18,265 nucleotides of DNA from Actinomycetota bacterium (lineage in GTDB: Bacteria; Actinomycetota; Nitriliruptoria; Euzebyales; Egibacteraceae). This document shows positions 1 through 6,901 of the stretch, in pieces (position 1 is the first letter of the stretch; every line of letters starts with the position of its first letter). The translations under genes were made by a program, and so were the position numbers. The notes beneath the pieces were generated by a model, which saw only the letters and a list, made by a program, of their open reading frames with translations, was not told the DNA's origin and did not search any database. The DNA is taken from positions 1 to 18,265 of the forward strand of contig JAHWKQ010000019.1 of the NCBI GenBank assembly GCA_019347785.1, given 5' to 3'.

Positions 1-555
1 GACGTACGCGGCCCAGGCGACGCCGGAAGCGGCCGACAGGACGGCAGCCACTTGCCCCTCCGCTCTTCCCTCGGGAACCAGCGCGATGAAGACCGGTACC
101 GCCACCAAGAGCGAGGTGGCGACGAGCGGCAGGGGGCGCGCCCAGCCGGGCAGTCGTGGCTCCCTCAGGCTTGCGACAGCCGCCAAGACGAGGCCGAGAG
201 GCAAGGCGATCAGCGTGGCCAGGGAACCGATGAACGTCCCCGACGCCGCCACCCACTCCGGCACCCGATCGCTCAGCCCCTCCAGCAGCACAACGGCGGC
301 GAAGAACCAAAAGACGACGGCCAGCCCAGCCATGGCCAGCGAGGAACCCACGCGAGCCAAAGCGTCCGGCTTCCCCATCCGCAGTCTGCGTGCCACCCCA
401 AGAATGGCGGCGAGCAGCACGATGTCGACGGCGACGACGATCGGCAACGGGCCTTCACGCAGGCTCTCGTACGTGACTGCGACCAGCACGCCACCTGCCA
501 CGAACCCGGTGGCAGAGACCGCGCCGACAAGGCGAACCGCACTACGACTTGGCAC
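1..555 (-). CDS. Multi-pass integral membrane protein, unknown function (C-terminus beyond window)
   Basis: An open frame on the minus strand runs off the left edge without a stop, so the protein is C-terminally truncated here (185 residues visible). I do not recognise a family. It encodes at least five strongly hydrophobic segments: one near the N-terminus (around LVGAVSATGFVAGGVLVAV), then around LPIVVAVDIVLLAAILGV, GLAVVFWFFAAVVLLEGL, LATLIALPLGLVLAAVASL and LPLVATSLLVAVPVFIAL. A sixth begins at the edge. Loops are short and basic. I chose GTG at 555, preceded by a purine-rich AAGAGA six bases upstream. An in-frame GTG at 579, just downstream of a TAA stop, is the only longer alternative. 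Codon usage is somewhat less GC-biased than the genes to the right. That the frame is real rests on the alternating hydrophobic pattern; the function is unknown. Confidence 0.6.
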   Translation of the reverse strand, partial: MPSRSAVRLVGAVSATGFVAGGVLVAVTYESLREGPLPIVVAVDIVLLAAILGVARRLRMGKPDALARVGSSLAMAGLAVVFWFFAAVVLLEGLSDRVPEWVAASGTFIGSLATLIALPLGLVLAAVASLREPRLPGWARPLPLVATSLLVAVPVFIALVPEGRAEGQVAAVLSAASGVAWAAYV

Positions 556-1006
556 GACGGTTCTCTTCGGGCGGTTCACTTCGGCGCCAGGTTACGCACG
601 GGGAGCCGCCTCGAGATCCGGGCTGTCGAGGGGGTCGACCAGCTGCAACGGACCGTGGTCCACAAGCAAGTATGTGCGCGCCGCCCTTCCTCGGCCCCCA
701 CCCAACGCGTCCGCACGCGCACAACGGGGACTATCGCGCGGGCGCGCGGCGCGCTGCGGCCGTCGATCCCCACGGTCCCGTTGCATGGGTGGTTCCCTCG
801 CGGCCGCCCTCGGGACGGCCGTCCGACGTGCGCGTCCTCTGTAGCGGCCTCTTACGCTCACTACAGACACGACGCGGGCGTGCGGGGTTCCCGCCCCCCA
901 GAAGGTCGCGTCGGTGGCGGGAGTTCTTGTTCGAGCCGCGGCCGGTCGTCGTGGAATTGGGTCATGGCGAACGGCAAGCAGCGTGTTCGTATGGGGTTAC
1001 AAGACG
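556..1006. other. Intergenic stretch without a supportable gene, downstream of tmRNA
   Basis: About 450 bp between the tmRNA 3' end and the membrane-protein gene. Short frames exist on both strands, but most have Arg/Pro/Gly-rich translations typical of shadow frames in GC-rich DNA. The most protein-like is the last part of a minus-strand frame ending at 592 (C-terminus reading RTYLLVDHGPLQLVDPLDS and on), only 12 bp before the alternative GTG of the membrane protein; its upstream part looks non-coding. A weak hairpin (TCCCGCC at 889-895, GGCGGGA at 916-922) lies about 85 bp after tmRNA in its direction of transcription and lacks a T-run, so I do not call it a terminator. Confidence 0.4.
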
Positions 1007-1359
1007 TGGAGGTGCCGGGATTCGAACCCGGGTGCAGATGCCCCGACTCCGGAAGCGCTACGAGCGTAGGTCCCGGTGGATTGTCGGGCCGCCGCGTCCC
1101 GGGACCGGACGACTCGGCGGCCGTACGCCACTTCGGTGTCCCCCGGGGCCCGTGGCGGCGACCGCGGGGTGAGCCTGGATCATGATGCCCGTACCCCCGC
1201 CCCAGGCGGGCGGGGACGGACACGCGGCCCTACTTAGGCCGCGAGGGCGAAGTTGTCTTCGGCACCTATTGGGTTCCCCGGGCAGTTTTGCGAGATGACC
1301 AGGGCTACTCGGCTCGCTCTCCCGGAGACGACCGGCACCTGTCGAGGCCAGTCACCCCC
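1007..1359 (-). ncRNA. ssrA: Transfer-messenger RNA (tmRNA, 10Sa RNA), one-piece form
   Basis: Both ends of the tRNA-like domain are visible on the minus strand. The 5' end reads GGGGGTGACTGGCCTCGACA. The 3' end carries a perfect T-arm (CCGGG, TTCGAAT, CCCGG) followed by acceptor strand CACCTCC and discriminator A. The acceptor stem pairs fully and contains a G3-U70 wobble, the alanine-tRNA synthetase identity element. The next three bases are not CCA, so the CCA tail must be added after transcription. The tag reading frame ends at a TAA at 1234-1236. At 353 nt it has the usual length for one-piece tmRNA. smpB, its protein partner, lies immediately upstream on the same strand. The tmRNA is charged with Ala, enters stalled ribosomes with SmpB, and adds a degradation tag. 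Confidence 0.95.
1237..1263 (-). other. tmRNA proteolysis-tag reading frame (AEDNFALAA)
   Basis: Nine codons ending in TAA encode A-E-D-N-F-A-L-A-A. The C-terminal ALAA is the degron recognised by ClpXP-type proteases in other bacteria. The resume codon is inferred as GCC at 1261-1263 because the bases before it (AATAGGT) align with the AATAGTC upstream of the resume codon in E. coli tmRNA. With the non-encoded Ala from the charged tmRNA the tag would be ten residues. The open frame continues upstream without a stop, so the resume point is by analogy, not from a stop boundary. Confidence 0.8.
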
Positions 1360-1397
1360 GTGGGGAAGCGCTCGGTTGTCATGGAGCGCCATACCCC

Positions 1398-1424
1398 ATG
1401 ATAGCCCGTGGCGCCCGGTGTCAT
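1398..1424 (-). promoter_or_regulatory. Candidate tmRNA promoter overlapping the smpB stop codon
   Basis: On the minus strand an ATGACA (1419-1424) resembles a -35 box and TATCAT (1398-1403) a -10 box, with a short 15-bp spacer. Initiation would be near 1391, about 30 nt before the mature tmRNA 5' end, which fits a precursor trimmed by RNase P. The -35 overlaps the smpB stop. The -10 also lies in an interrupted palindrome (TCATGG at 1379-1384, CCATGA at 1396-1401). The spacer is suboptimal, so this is a candidate only; read-through from smpB is the alternative. Confidence 0.3.
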
Positions 1425-1891
1425 GCCCTCTGGCGGTCCCGCAGCGCGCGCTCGATCTGGCGCTGGGCGTCCCTGGCGGCCAGGTCGGCCCGCTTGTCGT
1501 GCGCGGCCTTGCCCACCCCCAGCCCCAGCAGCAGCTTGGCCTTCCCGTCACGCCAGTACAGGCGCATCGGCACCAGCGTGCGGCCACGCTCCCGGGTGAA
1601 CCTGGCCAGCCGCTCGATCTGGTGGCGGTGCAGCAGCAGCTTGCGCTGCCGGGTGGGGTCGTGGTTGGCGCGGTTGCCGAACTCGTACTCGGGGATGTGC
1701 GCCTGCACCAGCCAGGCCTCGTCGCCCCGAACCACGGCGAAGGCCTCCGCGATGGACCCCCGTCCCGCCCGCAGCGACTTGACCTCGGTCCCGGTCAGCA
1801 CCAGGCCGGCCTCGATGGTCTCGTCGATGCGGTAGTCGAACCGCGCGCGACGGTTCACCGCGATGACGTCCCGACCCGCCTTGTCCGCCAT
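1421..1891 (-). CDS. smpB: SsrA-binding protein SmpB
   Basis: A 156-residue basic protein of the normal SmpB size. It has the family's N-terminal pattern (IAVNRRARFDYRIDETIEAG), the GTEVKSLRAGR segment, the ANHDPTRQRKLLLHR region of the OB-fold, and the basic, helical C-terminal tail ending in ALRDRQRA that occupies the mRNA channel during trans-translation. It binds the tRNA-like domain of tmRNA and delivers it to stalled ribosomes. The ATG at 1891 gives the expected N-terminus. The gene lies 10 bp downstream of the S41 protease gene and just upstream of ssrA on the same strand, a frequent bacterial arrangement. No residue looks missing. Confidence 0.96.
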   Translation of the reverse strand: MADKAGRDVIAVNRRARFDYRIDETIEAGLVLTGTEVKSLRAGRGSIAEAFAVVRGDEAWLVQAHIPEYEFGNRANHDPTRQRKLLLHRHQIERLARFTRERGRTLVPMRLYWRDGKAKLLLGLGVGKAAHDKRADLAARDAQRQIERALRDRQRA

Positions 1892-1901
1892 GGCGGCAAG
1901 A

Positions 1902-3044
1902 CTACCCCCCGTCGCGGACCGGCCCGCCCAGCAGCGCCCGGGCCGCCCGCACCTGGGCCCCCTCGCCGCGCACGACCCGGTCGGGGTGGACCCCCTCCCC
2001 CTCGATCGACGCCCCCGTCGGCGTCAGGTACTCCGCCGAGGTGAACTTCGCGCCCGTCCCCCCGCCGAGCGGCTCGATCAGCTGCACCGTGCCCTTGCCG
2101 AACGTGCGCGTGCCGACCAGGCGGCCTCGCTCGCGGTCCCGCACCGCCCCGGCGACGATCTCGCTGGCGCTGGCCGAGCCCCGGTCGACCAGGACGACCA
2201 GCGGCACCTGCTCGAACGCGTCCCCTTCCGCCTTGAGGGTCCGGCCGGGGCCCCGCCGCTCGCGGACGGTCACGACCGGGCCGCGTTCGATGAAGACGCC
2301 CGCCACCGCGACGGCCTCTGCGAGCAGGCCGCCGGGGTTGCCGCGCACGTCGAGCACGATGCCCCGCGCCCCTCCGTCGACGAAGCGCCCGACGGCGCGG
2401 CGCACGTCCTCGCCGACGCCCCGCGAGAACTGCAGGAGCCGGAGGTAGGCGACGTCGTCGTCGACCGGGCGGGTCTGGATCGTCGGCACCTCGATGCGCG
2501 CCCGCCGCATCCGCACACGCCGGCGGCGGCCGTCGCCGTGCAGCCCGAGCACCACCGGCGTGCCGACCCTGCCCTTGACCAGGCTCACGACGACCTCGAA
2601 CGGTTCGTCGCGCACGTCGCGGCCGTTGACGCTGACCAGCCGCTCGCCCGCCCGCACCCCGGCCCGGTCGGCGGGTGTGTCGTCCAGGACGCTGACGACC
2701 CGGAAGCCCTCCGGCGCCTGCTGCAGCACGATGCCGACGCCGGTGAAGTGTCCCTCCAGCGACTCGTTCAGCCGCCGGTACGCCGACGGGGGGTAGTAGG
2801 CGGCGTAGGGGTCGTCAAGCGCCTCGATGAGCCCGCGCAACGCGCCTCTGGCCAGCCGGGCGTCCGGCGGCACCTCGAGCGCTTCCTGCTGGACGCGCCG
2901 GTAGAGCTGACCGACGGCCGACAGCCCCGGCGGCAGCGCCCCGGCGTCGGCGGCCCCCTGCCCGTACCCCAGCCGGTACGAGCCGGCGAGCAGGGCCGCG
3001 GCCAGCAGCAGCGCGCAGGCCAGGGCCGTGAGGCGTCGGCGCAT
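1902..3044 (-). CDS. Secreted S41-family C-terminal processing peptidase (CtpA-like, PDZ)
   Basis: A 380-residue protease with an N-terminal signal or anchor (MRRRLTALACALLLAAALLAG). A PDZ domain covers about residues 95-180 (GVGIVLQQ, VLDDTPADRAGVRAGERLVSVNG). The S41 domain has the predicted Ser292 nucleophile in GSASASEIVAGA and Lys317 in TFGKGTVQ; the 25-residue spacing equals that of the Ser/Lys dyad in characterised Ctp proteases. It should cleave exported proteins near hydrophobic C-termini outside the membrane. The start is fixed: an in-frame TGA lies directly upstream of the ATG at 3044. The M23 peptidase gene ends 55 bp upstream, so co-transcription is likely. In other bacteria such proteases adjust the level of cell-wall hydrolases; a role on the neighbouring M23 protein is inference. 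Confidence 0.93.
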   Translation of the reverse strand: MRRRLTALACALLLAAALLAGSYRLGYGQGAADAGALPPGLSAVGQLYRRVQQEALEVPPDARLARGALRGLIEALDDPYAAYYPPSAYRRLNESLEGHFTGVGIVLQQAPEGFRVVSVLDDTPADRAGVRAGERLVSVNGRDVRDEPFEVVVSLVKGRVGTPVVLGLHGDGRRRRVRMRRARIEVPTIQTRPVDDDVAYLRLLQFSRGVGEDVRRAVGRFVDGGARGIVLDVRGNPGGLLAEAVAVAGVFIERGPVVTVRERRGPGRTLKAEGDAFEQVPLVVLVDRGSASASEIVAGAVRDRERGRLVGTRTFGKGTVQLIEPLGGGTGAKFTSAEYLTPTGASIEGEGVHPDRVVRGEGAQVRAARALLGGPVRDGG

Positions 3045-3099
3045 CCGTCAAGCCTGCCATGCGACCGGCCCCGACGCCCCCGGCCGGCCGGCCCGTCCC

Positions 3100-4521
3100 T
3101 CAGCCGATGTAGGCCATGGGGTCGACCGGCCGGCCGTACCTGTGGACCTCGAAGTGGAGGTGGGGGCCGGTGACGAAGCCGGTCGAGCCCGCGTAGCCGA
3201 TGACCTCGCCCTGGCCCACGTACTGGCCGCTGTACACCGCGATCTGGGACAGGTGCGCGGACAGGGTCGTGATGCCGTCGCCGTGGTCGATCACCACGGC
3301 CTGGCCGTACCCGCCGCGCCAGCCCGCCGAGTACACCGTGCCACTGCGCGCCGCGTACACCGGGGCGCCGGTCGACACCCCGAGGTCGACGCCGGCGTGC
3401 ATCGTGCTCACCCCGGTGATCGGGTGCACGCGGTAGCCGAACGAGCTGACCAGGGGCCCGTCGGCCGGCCACAGCCAGCCGGAGCTGGCCGGGGCCGTCG
3501 CGGCCTCGGACGACGAGGAGCTCGAGGAGCCGGCGTCCGAGCTCGACGAGCTGGTGGCCTCCTGGGCCTCCTGGGCCTCCGCCCGCCCCTCCTGGATCTG
3601 CTCGGCCTCGGCGGCGGCGTGGGCGCGCGCGTCCCGGGCGTACTCCGCCTGCGACCGGCGGGCCTGGACCCGGGCCCGCGCCCGGCTGGCCCGGACCCGA
3701 ACCGCCCCTCGGCGCTGCTGCTCACGCGCCACCCGGGTCAGCTCGGCCGTCAGCGTGCGCTGGTCGACCTGCAGCTGTCTGGAGAGCGCCCGCAGCGAGC
3801 GTCCATCGGTTCGCAGCCGCCGCAGAGTCTGCTTGCGCATCCGGGCCTGGACGCCGGTGGCCGCGCTGACGCGCTGCTGGCGCTCGACCAGACGCGAGTA
3901 GCGGTCGTGGCGGCGCTCGGCGACCCCGTGCTGGCGATCGCGCTGGCGGCGCAGGCGGGCCAGGCGCTCGGACTCGCGCTCGACGCGGCGCTCGAGCCGC
4001 TCGATCCGTTGGACTTCCCGCTGGTCGGCGTCCATCACCGACTGGACGTAGGCCACCGAGCGGGCCAGCTCGTTGGCGTCGTTGACGGCGAGCAGCACCG
4101 ACGGGTCGGTCGCCGTGCCGGCCTTGTACGACGCGCGCACGCGCTCGTGGAAGCGCCTGACCGCCTGGACGAGCTGGGCGCGGGTCGCGGCCAGCCGCTT
4201 GCGGGCGGTCTCCAGCATCCGCGTGGTCCGCGCCAGGGCGGCCCGGGCCGCCGCCCGCTGCGCCTCGGCCTCGGCCAGGCGGGCGTTGAGCGTCACCAGA
4301 CGTGACTGGAGACGGGCGTGGCGCCGCTCGATCCGGTTGAGGTGGGCCAGCGTCGTGTCGCGGCGGCCCCGGACGGTGTCCAGGCTCCCCCGCGCGGACC
4401 CCAGCCGCTCGTTGACCTTGTCGAGTCTGTTCTTGGGGACGGCGAGGGCCTCGGCGGGCGTCAGGAGGAGGGCCGCGCACATGACGGCGACGAGAGTGCG
4501 GGAGGCTCCCGATCCGGGCAC
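3100..4521 (-). CDS. Secreted coiled-coil M23/LytM peptidase (EnvC/murein hydrolase activator-like)
   Basis: A 473-residue exported protein. The N-terminal signal sequence contains VAVMCAALLLTPAEALA. A long Arg/Glu/Ala/Leu-rich coiled-coil region follows (about residues 30-310), then a low-complexity Ser-rich linker (about 320-347) and a LytM/M23 domain (349-473). The metal and catalytic residues are present: H375 and D379 (HAGVD), H423 (SAHLSQ), H454 and H456 (HLHFE). An active zinc endopeptidase is therefore predicted, unlike degenerate EnvC-type activators. It lies directly downstream of ftsEX; coiled-coil M23 or NlpC/P60 proteins are the usual extracellular partners switched on by FtsEX in other bacteria (EnvC, CwlO, PcsB, RipC), so this is the likely partner. 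The GTG start at 4521 gives a good signal peptide, with a -10-like box only 7 bp upstream. Confidence 0.93.
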   Translation of the reverse strand: MPGSGASRTLVAVMCAALLLTPAEALAVPKNRLDKVNERLGSARGSLDTVRGRRDTTLAHLNRIERRHARLQSRLVTLNARLAEAEAQRAAARAALARTTRMLETARKRLAATRAQLVQAVRRFHERVRASYKAGTATDPSVLLAVNDANELARSVAYVQSVMDADQREVQRIERLERRVERESERLARLRRQRDRQHGVAERRHDRYSRLVERQQRVSAATGVQARMRKQTLRRLRTDGRSLRALSRQLQVDQRTLTAELTRVAREQQRRGAVRVRASRARARVQARRSQAEYARDARAHAAAEAEQIQEGRAEAQEAQEATSSSSSDAGSSSSSSSEAATAPASSGWLWPADGPLVSSFGYRVHPITGVSTMHAGVDLGVSTGAPVYAARSGTVYSAGWRGGYGQAVVIDHGDGITTLSAHLSQIAVYSGQYVGQGEVIGYAGSTGFVTGPHLHFEVHRYGRPVDPMAYIG

Positions 4522-4528
4522 GCGGGCG

Positions 4529-4558
4529 ACCCTAGAAGACGACCCCCCGGATCACCAA
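4529..4558 (-). promoter_or_regulatory. Candidate promoter for a leaderless M23 peptidase mRNA
   Basis: On the minus strand TTGGTG (4553-4558) and TAGGGT (4529-4534) are separated by 18 bp. Only 7 bp separate the -10-like box from the GTG start at 4521, so transcription would begin at or next to the start codon. No strong Shine-Dalgarno precedes that GTG (only AGGG). Leaderless mRNAs with TANNNT at this distance are common in actinobacteria. It would let the hydrolase be expressed separately from ftsEX. Based on motif spacing only. Confidence 0.35.
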
Positions 4559-4618
4559 GAAACCGGCCCCGTCCAATCGGACCAATACGTGACAAAATCG
4601 GTCATGCGTTGACAGGCA

Positions 4619-5497
4619 TCACACGGCGAGGTGACGCCGAATGGAAAGGAAGGAGGCGATCGCGGCGATCCCCGCCCCGGTCAGGACGAGCACGGGGATG
4701 GTCTGGACGACGTCCACAGTTCGCACGAGCGGCAGGAACGTGACGGCGTCGCGGAGTCGGTTGACGATCGTCGCCTCGGCGACGAGCAGCAAGCCACCGG
4801 CGGTCACTGCGCCGAGCACGCCGGCGATCACGCCCTCCAGGATGAACGGCAGGCGGATGTACCAGTTCGTCGCGCCGACCAGCTTCATGATGCCGGTCTG
4901 CTCGCGGCGGGCGAACGCGGTGATGCGGATGGTGTTGGAGATGAGCGCGGCCCCGGCCACCAGCTGCAGCAGCGCCACCACGAGCGCACCGTTGCGGAAG
5001 CCGTCCATGATCTGGAAGAACCTGCCGAGGACCTCGCGCTGGTCGGTGACGTCCTCCACGCCGGGGTAGCCGGCGAACCGCGTCTCGATGGCCCTGAACT
5101 GCTCCGGGTCGGTCAGCTTCACGCGGAACGAGGCGGGCAGGAAGTCCGGCTCCACGCTCTCGACCAGATCGGGCTGGTCGGCGAATAGTCGCTGGTACTT
5201 GGCGTAGGCCTGCTGTTTGGACTCGTAGAGCACTTCCTGCACGAGGTGGCTCTCGGCGAGATCGGACTCCAGCGTCTGACGCTGTGCCTCGGTGATGTCG
5301 TCGCGCAGGAAGATCGACACCTCCACCTGCGAGAAGAAAAGATCACGGGCGATCTGGACCTGGCGCTGCACGAGCAGCCCGGCGCCCAGCAGCGCCAGGC
5401 TGACGGTGACGGTCAGCACCGTCGCGACCGTCATGAGCAGATTGCGTCGCAGCCCGAGGCCGACCTCACCGAGCAGGTAGCGCCACCTAGCCGCCAT
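4619..5497 (-). CDS. ftsX: Cell-division ABC transporter-like permease FtsX
   Basis: A 292-residue membrane protein with the FtsX layout. There is a short cytoplasmic N-terminus (MAARWRYLLGEVGLGLRRN) and TM1 around LTVTVSLALLGAGLLV. A large extracytoplasmic domain follows (about residues 45-170, with VEVSIFLRDDITEAQR), then three further TM segments after residue 170 and the conserved cytoplasmic-side loop FARREQTGIMKLVGATNWYI. The C-terminus (FLSIRRHLAV) is typical. With FtsE it forms a mechanotransmission complex rather than a transporter, coupling ATP hydrolysis to peptidoglycan hydrolase activation at the septum. GAGGGG lies nine bases before the ATG. Its start overlaps the ftsE stop by 11 bp, showing translational coupling. 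The M23 gene begins about 100 bp downstream. Confidence 0.97.
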   Translation of the reverse strand: MAARWRYLLGEVGLGLRRNLLMTVATVLTVTVSLALLGAGLLVQRQVQIARDLFFSQVEVSIFLRDDITEAQRQTLESDLAESHLVQEVLYESKQQAYAKYQRLFADQPDLVESVEPDFLPASFRVKLTDPEQFRAIETRFAGYPGVEDVTDQREVLGRFFQIMDGFRNGALVVALLQLVAGAALISNTIRITAFARREQTGIMKLVGATNWYIRLPFILEGVIAGVLGAVTAGGLLLVAEATIVNRLRDAVTFLPLVRTVDVVQTIPVLVLTGAGIAAIASFLSIRRHLAV

Positions 5498-6173
5498 GCC
5501 CGTAGACCCCTCGGACCTGGTCGCGCACGAGCGCGCCGCCGCGCAGCTCGACCACGCGGCGGCGCATCGAGTCCACGATGTTCTGGTCGTGCGTGGCCAT
5601 CAGGACCGTGGTGCCCGTTCGGTTGATCCGGTCCAGCAGGCGCATGATCTCGATCGACGTGCTGGGGTCCAGGTTGCCGGTCGGCTCGTCGCACAGCAGG
5701 ATCCGCGGTCGGTTCACACAGGCCCGGGCGATGGACACCCGCTGCTGCTCCCCGCCGGACAGCTCACGGGGGTAGGCCCCCGCCCGCCCACCCAGGCCGA
5801 CCAGCTGCAGGATCTCGGGCACCGTGGAGCTCACCACAGAACGCGGCCGCCCGATGACCTCCAGCGCGAAGGCCACGTTCTCGCCGACGGTTTTGTTGGG
5901 CAGCAGCTTGAAGTCCTGGAAGACGCAGCCCAGCTGGCGGCGCAGCGCCGGCACCTTCCACGGCCTGAGTCCGCTCAGCCGCGTCCCGTTGACCCAGACC
6001 TCACCCTCATCTGGATCTTCATCCTTGAGCAGCAGCCTGATGAGGGTGCTCTTGCCCGATCCTGAGGGCCCGACGAGGAAGACGAACTCGCCCTCGTCGA
6101 TCGTCACGGTGACCTCGGACAGCGCGATGACAGCGCCCTGATAGGACTTGGAGACGGTCTCGAGCTGGATCAC
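5487..6173 (-). CDS. ftsE: Cell-division ATP-binding protein FtsE
   Basis: A 228-residue ABC ATPase, the normal FtsE length, if translation starts at GTG 6173 (VIQLETVSKSY). That GTG has GAGG seven bases upstream; a longer frame to 6233 adds an Arg/Pro-rich extension that other FtsE proteins lack. Motifs are Walker A GPSGSGKST (35-43, Lys41), Q-loop Gln86 in VFQDFKLLP, signature LSGGEQQ (138-144), Walker B RILLCDEP with Glu163, and H-loop His195. It is the cytoplasmic partner of FtsX, and the genes overlap by 11 bp. An extended -10 promoter motif lies about 55 bp upstream. In many actinobacteria prfB directly precedes ftsE; here two opposite-strand genes lie between them. Confidence 0.97.
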   Translation of the reverse strand: MIQLETVSKSYQGAVIALSEVTVTIDEGEFVFLVGPSGSGKSTLIRLLLKDEDPDEGEVWVNGTRLSGLRPWKVPALRRQLGCVFQDFKLLPNKTVGENVAFALEVIGRPRSVVSSTVPEILQLVGLGGRAGAYPRELSGGEQQRVSIARACVNRPRILLCDEPTGNLDPSTSIEIMRLLDRINRTGTTVLMATHDQNIVDSMRRRVVELRGGALVRDQVRGVYGHGG

Positions 6174-6228
6174 CTGAAAGCCTCGGGCACGGCGAGGGGC
6201 GCGGGGGCCAGACCGGGCGGGGAAACCG

Positions 6229-6237
6229 AGCATAACA
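6229..6237 (-). promoter_or_regulatory. Extended -10 promoter motif upstream of ftsE
   Basis: The minus strand reads TGTTATGCT, an extended -10 element (TG, one base, then TATGCT). There is no convincing -35, as is usual for extended -10 promoters. Initiation near 6222 would give a leader of roughly 50 nt to the chosen GTG and would make the longer ftsE frame from 6233 untranslatable, supporting the start at 6173. It lies in the short region divergent from the galE relic. Confidence 0.4.
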
Positions 6238-6299
6238 GGCGATGTTCACGGCGCCGAGCATGCCCGCCCCGACTATCCTCCGGGTCGGGAGGAGCGCCG

Positions 6300-6901
6300 A
6301 TGCGAGTACTGGTAACCGGCGGCGCGGACTACATCGGCTCGGTGACCGCCGCCCGACTGCGCGAGGCGGGCCACGCCGTCGACCGCTTCGTGCTGTCCGA
6401 GCCGACGAACGCCTACGGCCAGGCCAGGCTGCTCACCGAGCGGGCGCTGGGGTGGCTCGGGCGGCCCCGGGGCCGGTGGGCGATCCTGCGCCACTCCAAC
6501 GCCGGGGGAGCCACCCCGGGCGCCGGTGAGGACCACGAACGCCTGACGGCACCTGCGTCCGCGACCACGTGCACGTCGCGGATCTGGCCGATGCCCACGT
6601 GCTGGCCCTGGAGCCCCTCCACGACCACGGCCGGATGGTCTGCAACATCGGCAACGGCACCGGGGTGAGCGTCCGCGAGGTCGTGGAGGCGGCCCGACGG
6701 GTCACCGGCCGCGACGTCGTCGCACGCGAGCGACCGCGCAGGCCCGGCGACCCCGCGATGGTCGTCGCCTCCGCCGACCGTGCCCGCAGCCCGTTGGGGT
6801 GGCGTCCCGATCACACGGACCTGGACGGCATCGTCGCGTCCGCGTGGCGCTGGCACCGGCGCCGCTGGGACCGGCGCGGAGCGCCGCGGCGGGCCGGGTG
6901 A
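6300..6901 (+). pseudogene. Decayed UDP-glucose 4-epimerase (galE-like) relic
   Basis: Two adjacent plus-strand frames together resemble an NAD-dependent GalE-type epimerase that has lost large internal parts. Frame one (6300-6668) begins with the Rossmann motif VTGGADYIGS (usually VTGGAGYIGS). After about 30 residues it jumps to EPTNAYGQARLLTERALGW, matching the active-site helix TNPYGRSK, but with the catalytic Lys replaced by Arg; roughly 100 residues are absent. It then keeps WAILRHSNAGGATP and GEDH. Frame two, from about 6545 to 6901, resumes with DGTCVRDHVHVADLADAHVL and the family C-terminus, so a frameshift plus a second deletion lies near 6525-6545. A good ribosome-binding site (GGAGG, seven bases before ATG) survives. 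The stop at 6899-6901 overlaps the next gene's GTG. No epimerase activity is expected. Sequencing error could explain the frameshift but not the deletions or the Lys loss. Confidence 0.8.

Noticed and set aside
839..866. Inverted repeat CTGTAG-N16-CTACAG
   Set aside because: Six-bp arms with a long loop and no gene context; expected by chance at this length.
1007..1045. Isolated tRNA 3' half (T-arm and acceptor) as a tRNA gene or attachment-site fragment
   Set aside because: It pairs with a 5' half 350 nt away and is the tRNA-like end of tmRNA. No integrase is nearby.
52..1185. Long plus-strand open frame across the left end and the tmRNA gene
   Set aside because: Its product is an Arg/Gly/Pro/Gln-rich shadow of GC-rich DNA and it runs through tmRNA. 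The opposite strand holds a convincing membrane protein and the RNA gene.
1863..3173. 436-codon plus-strand open frame opposite the S41 protease
   Set aside because: Antisense shadow; the minus strand encodes signal peptide, PDZ and Ser/Lys motifs.
6174..6233. N-terminal extension of FtsE to the ATG at 6233
   Set aside because: The added 20 residues are Arg/Pro-rich and absent from normal FtsE, and the extended -10 element overlaps that ATG. GTG 6173 has a good ribosome-binding site.
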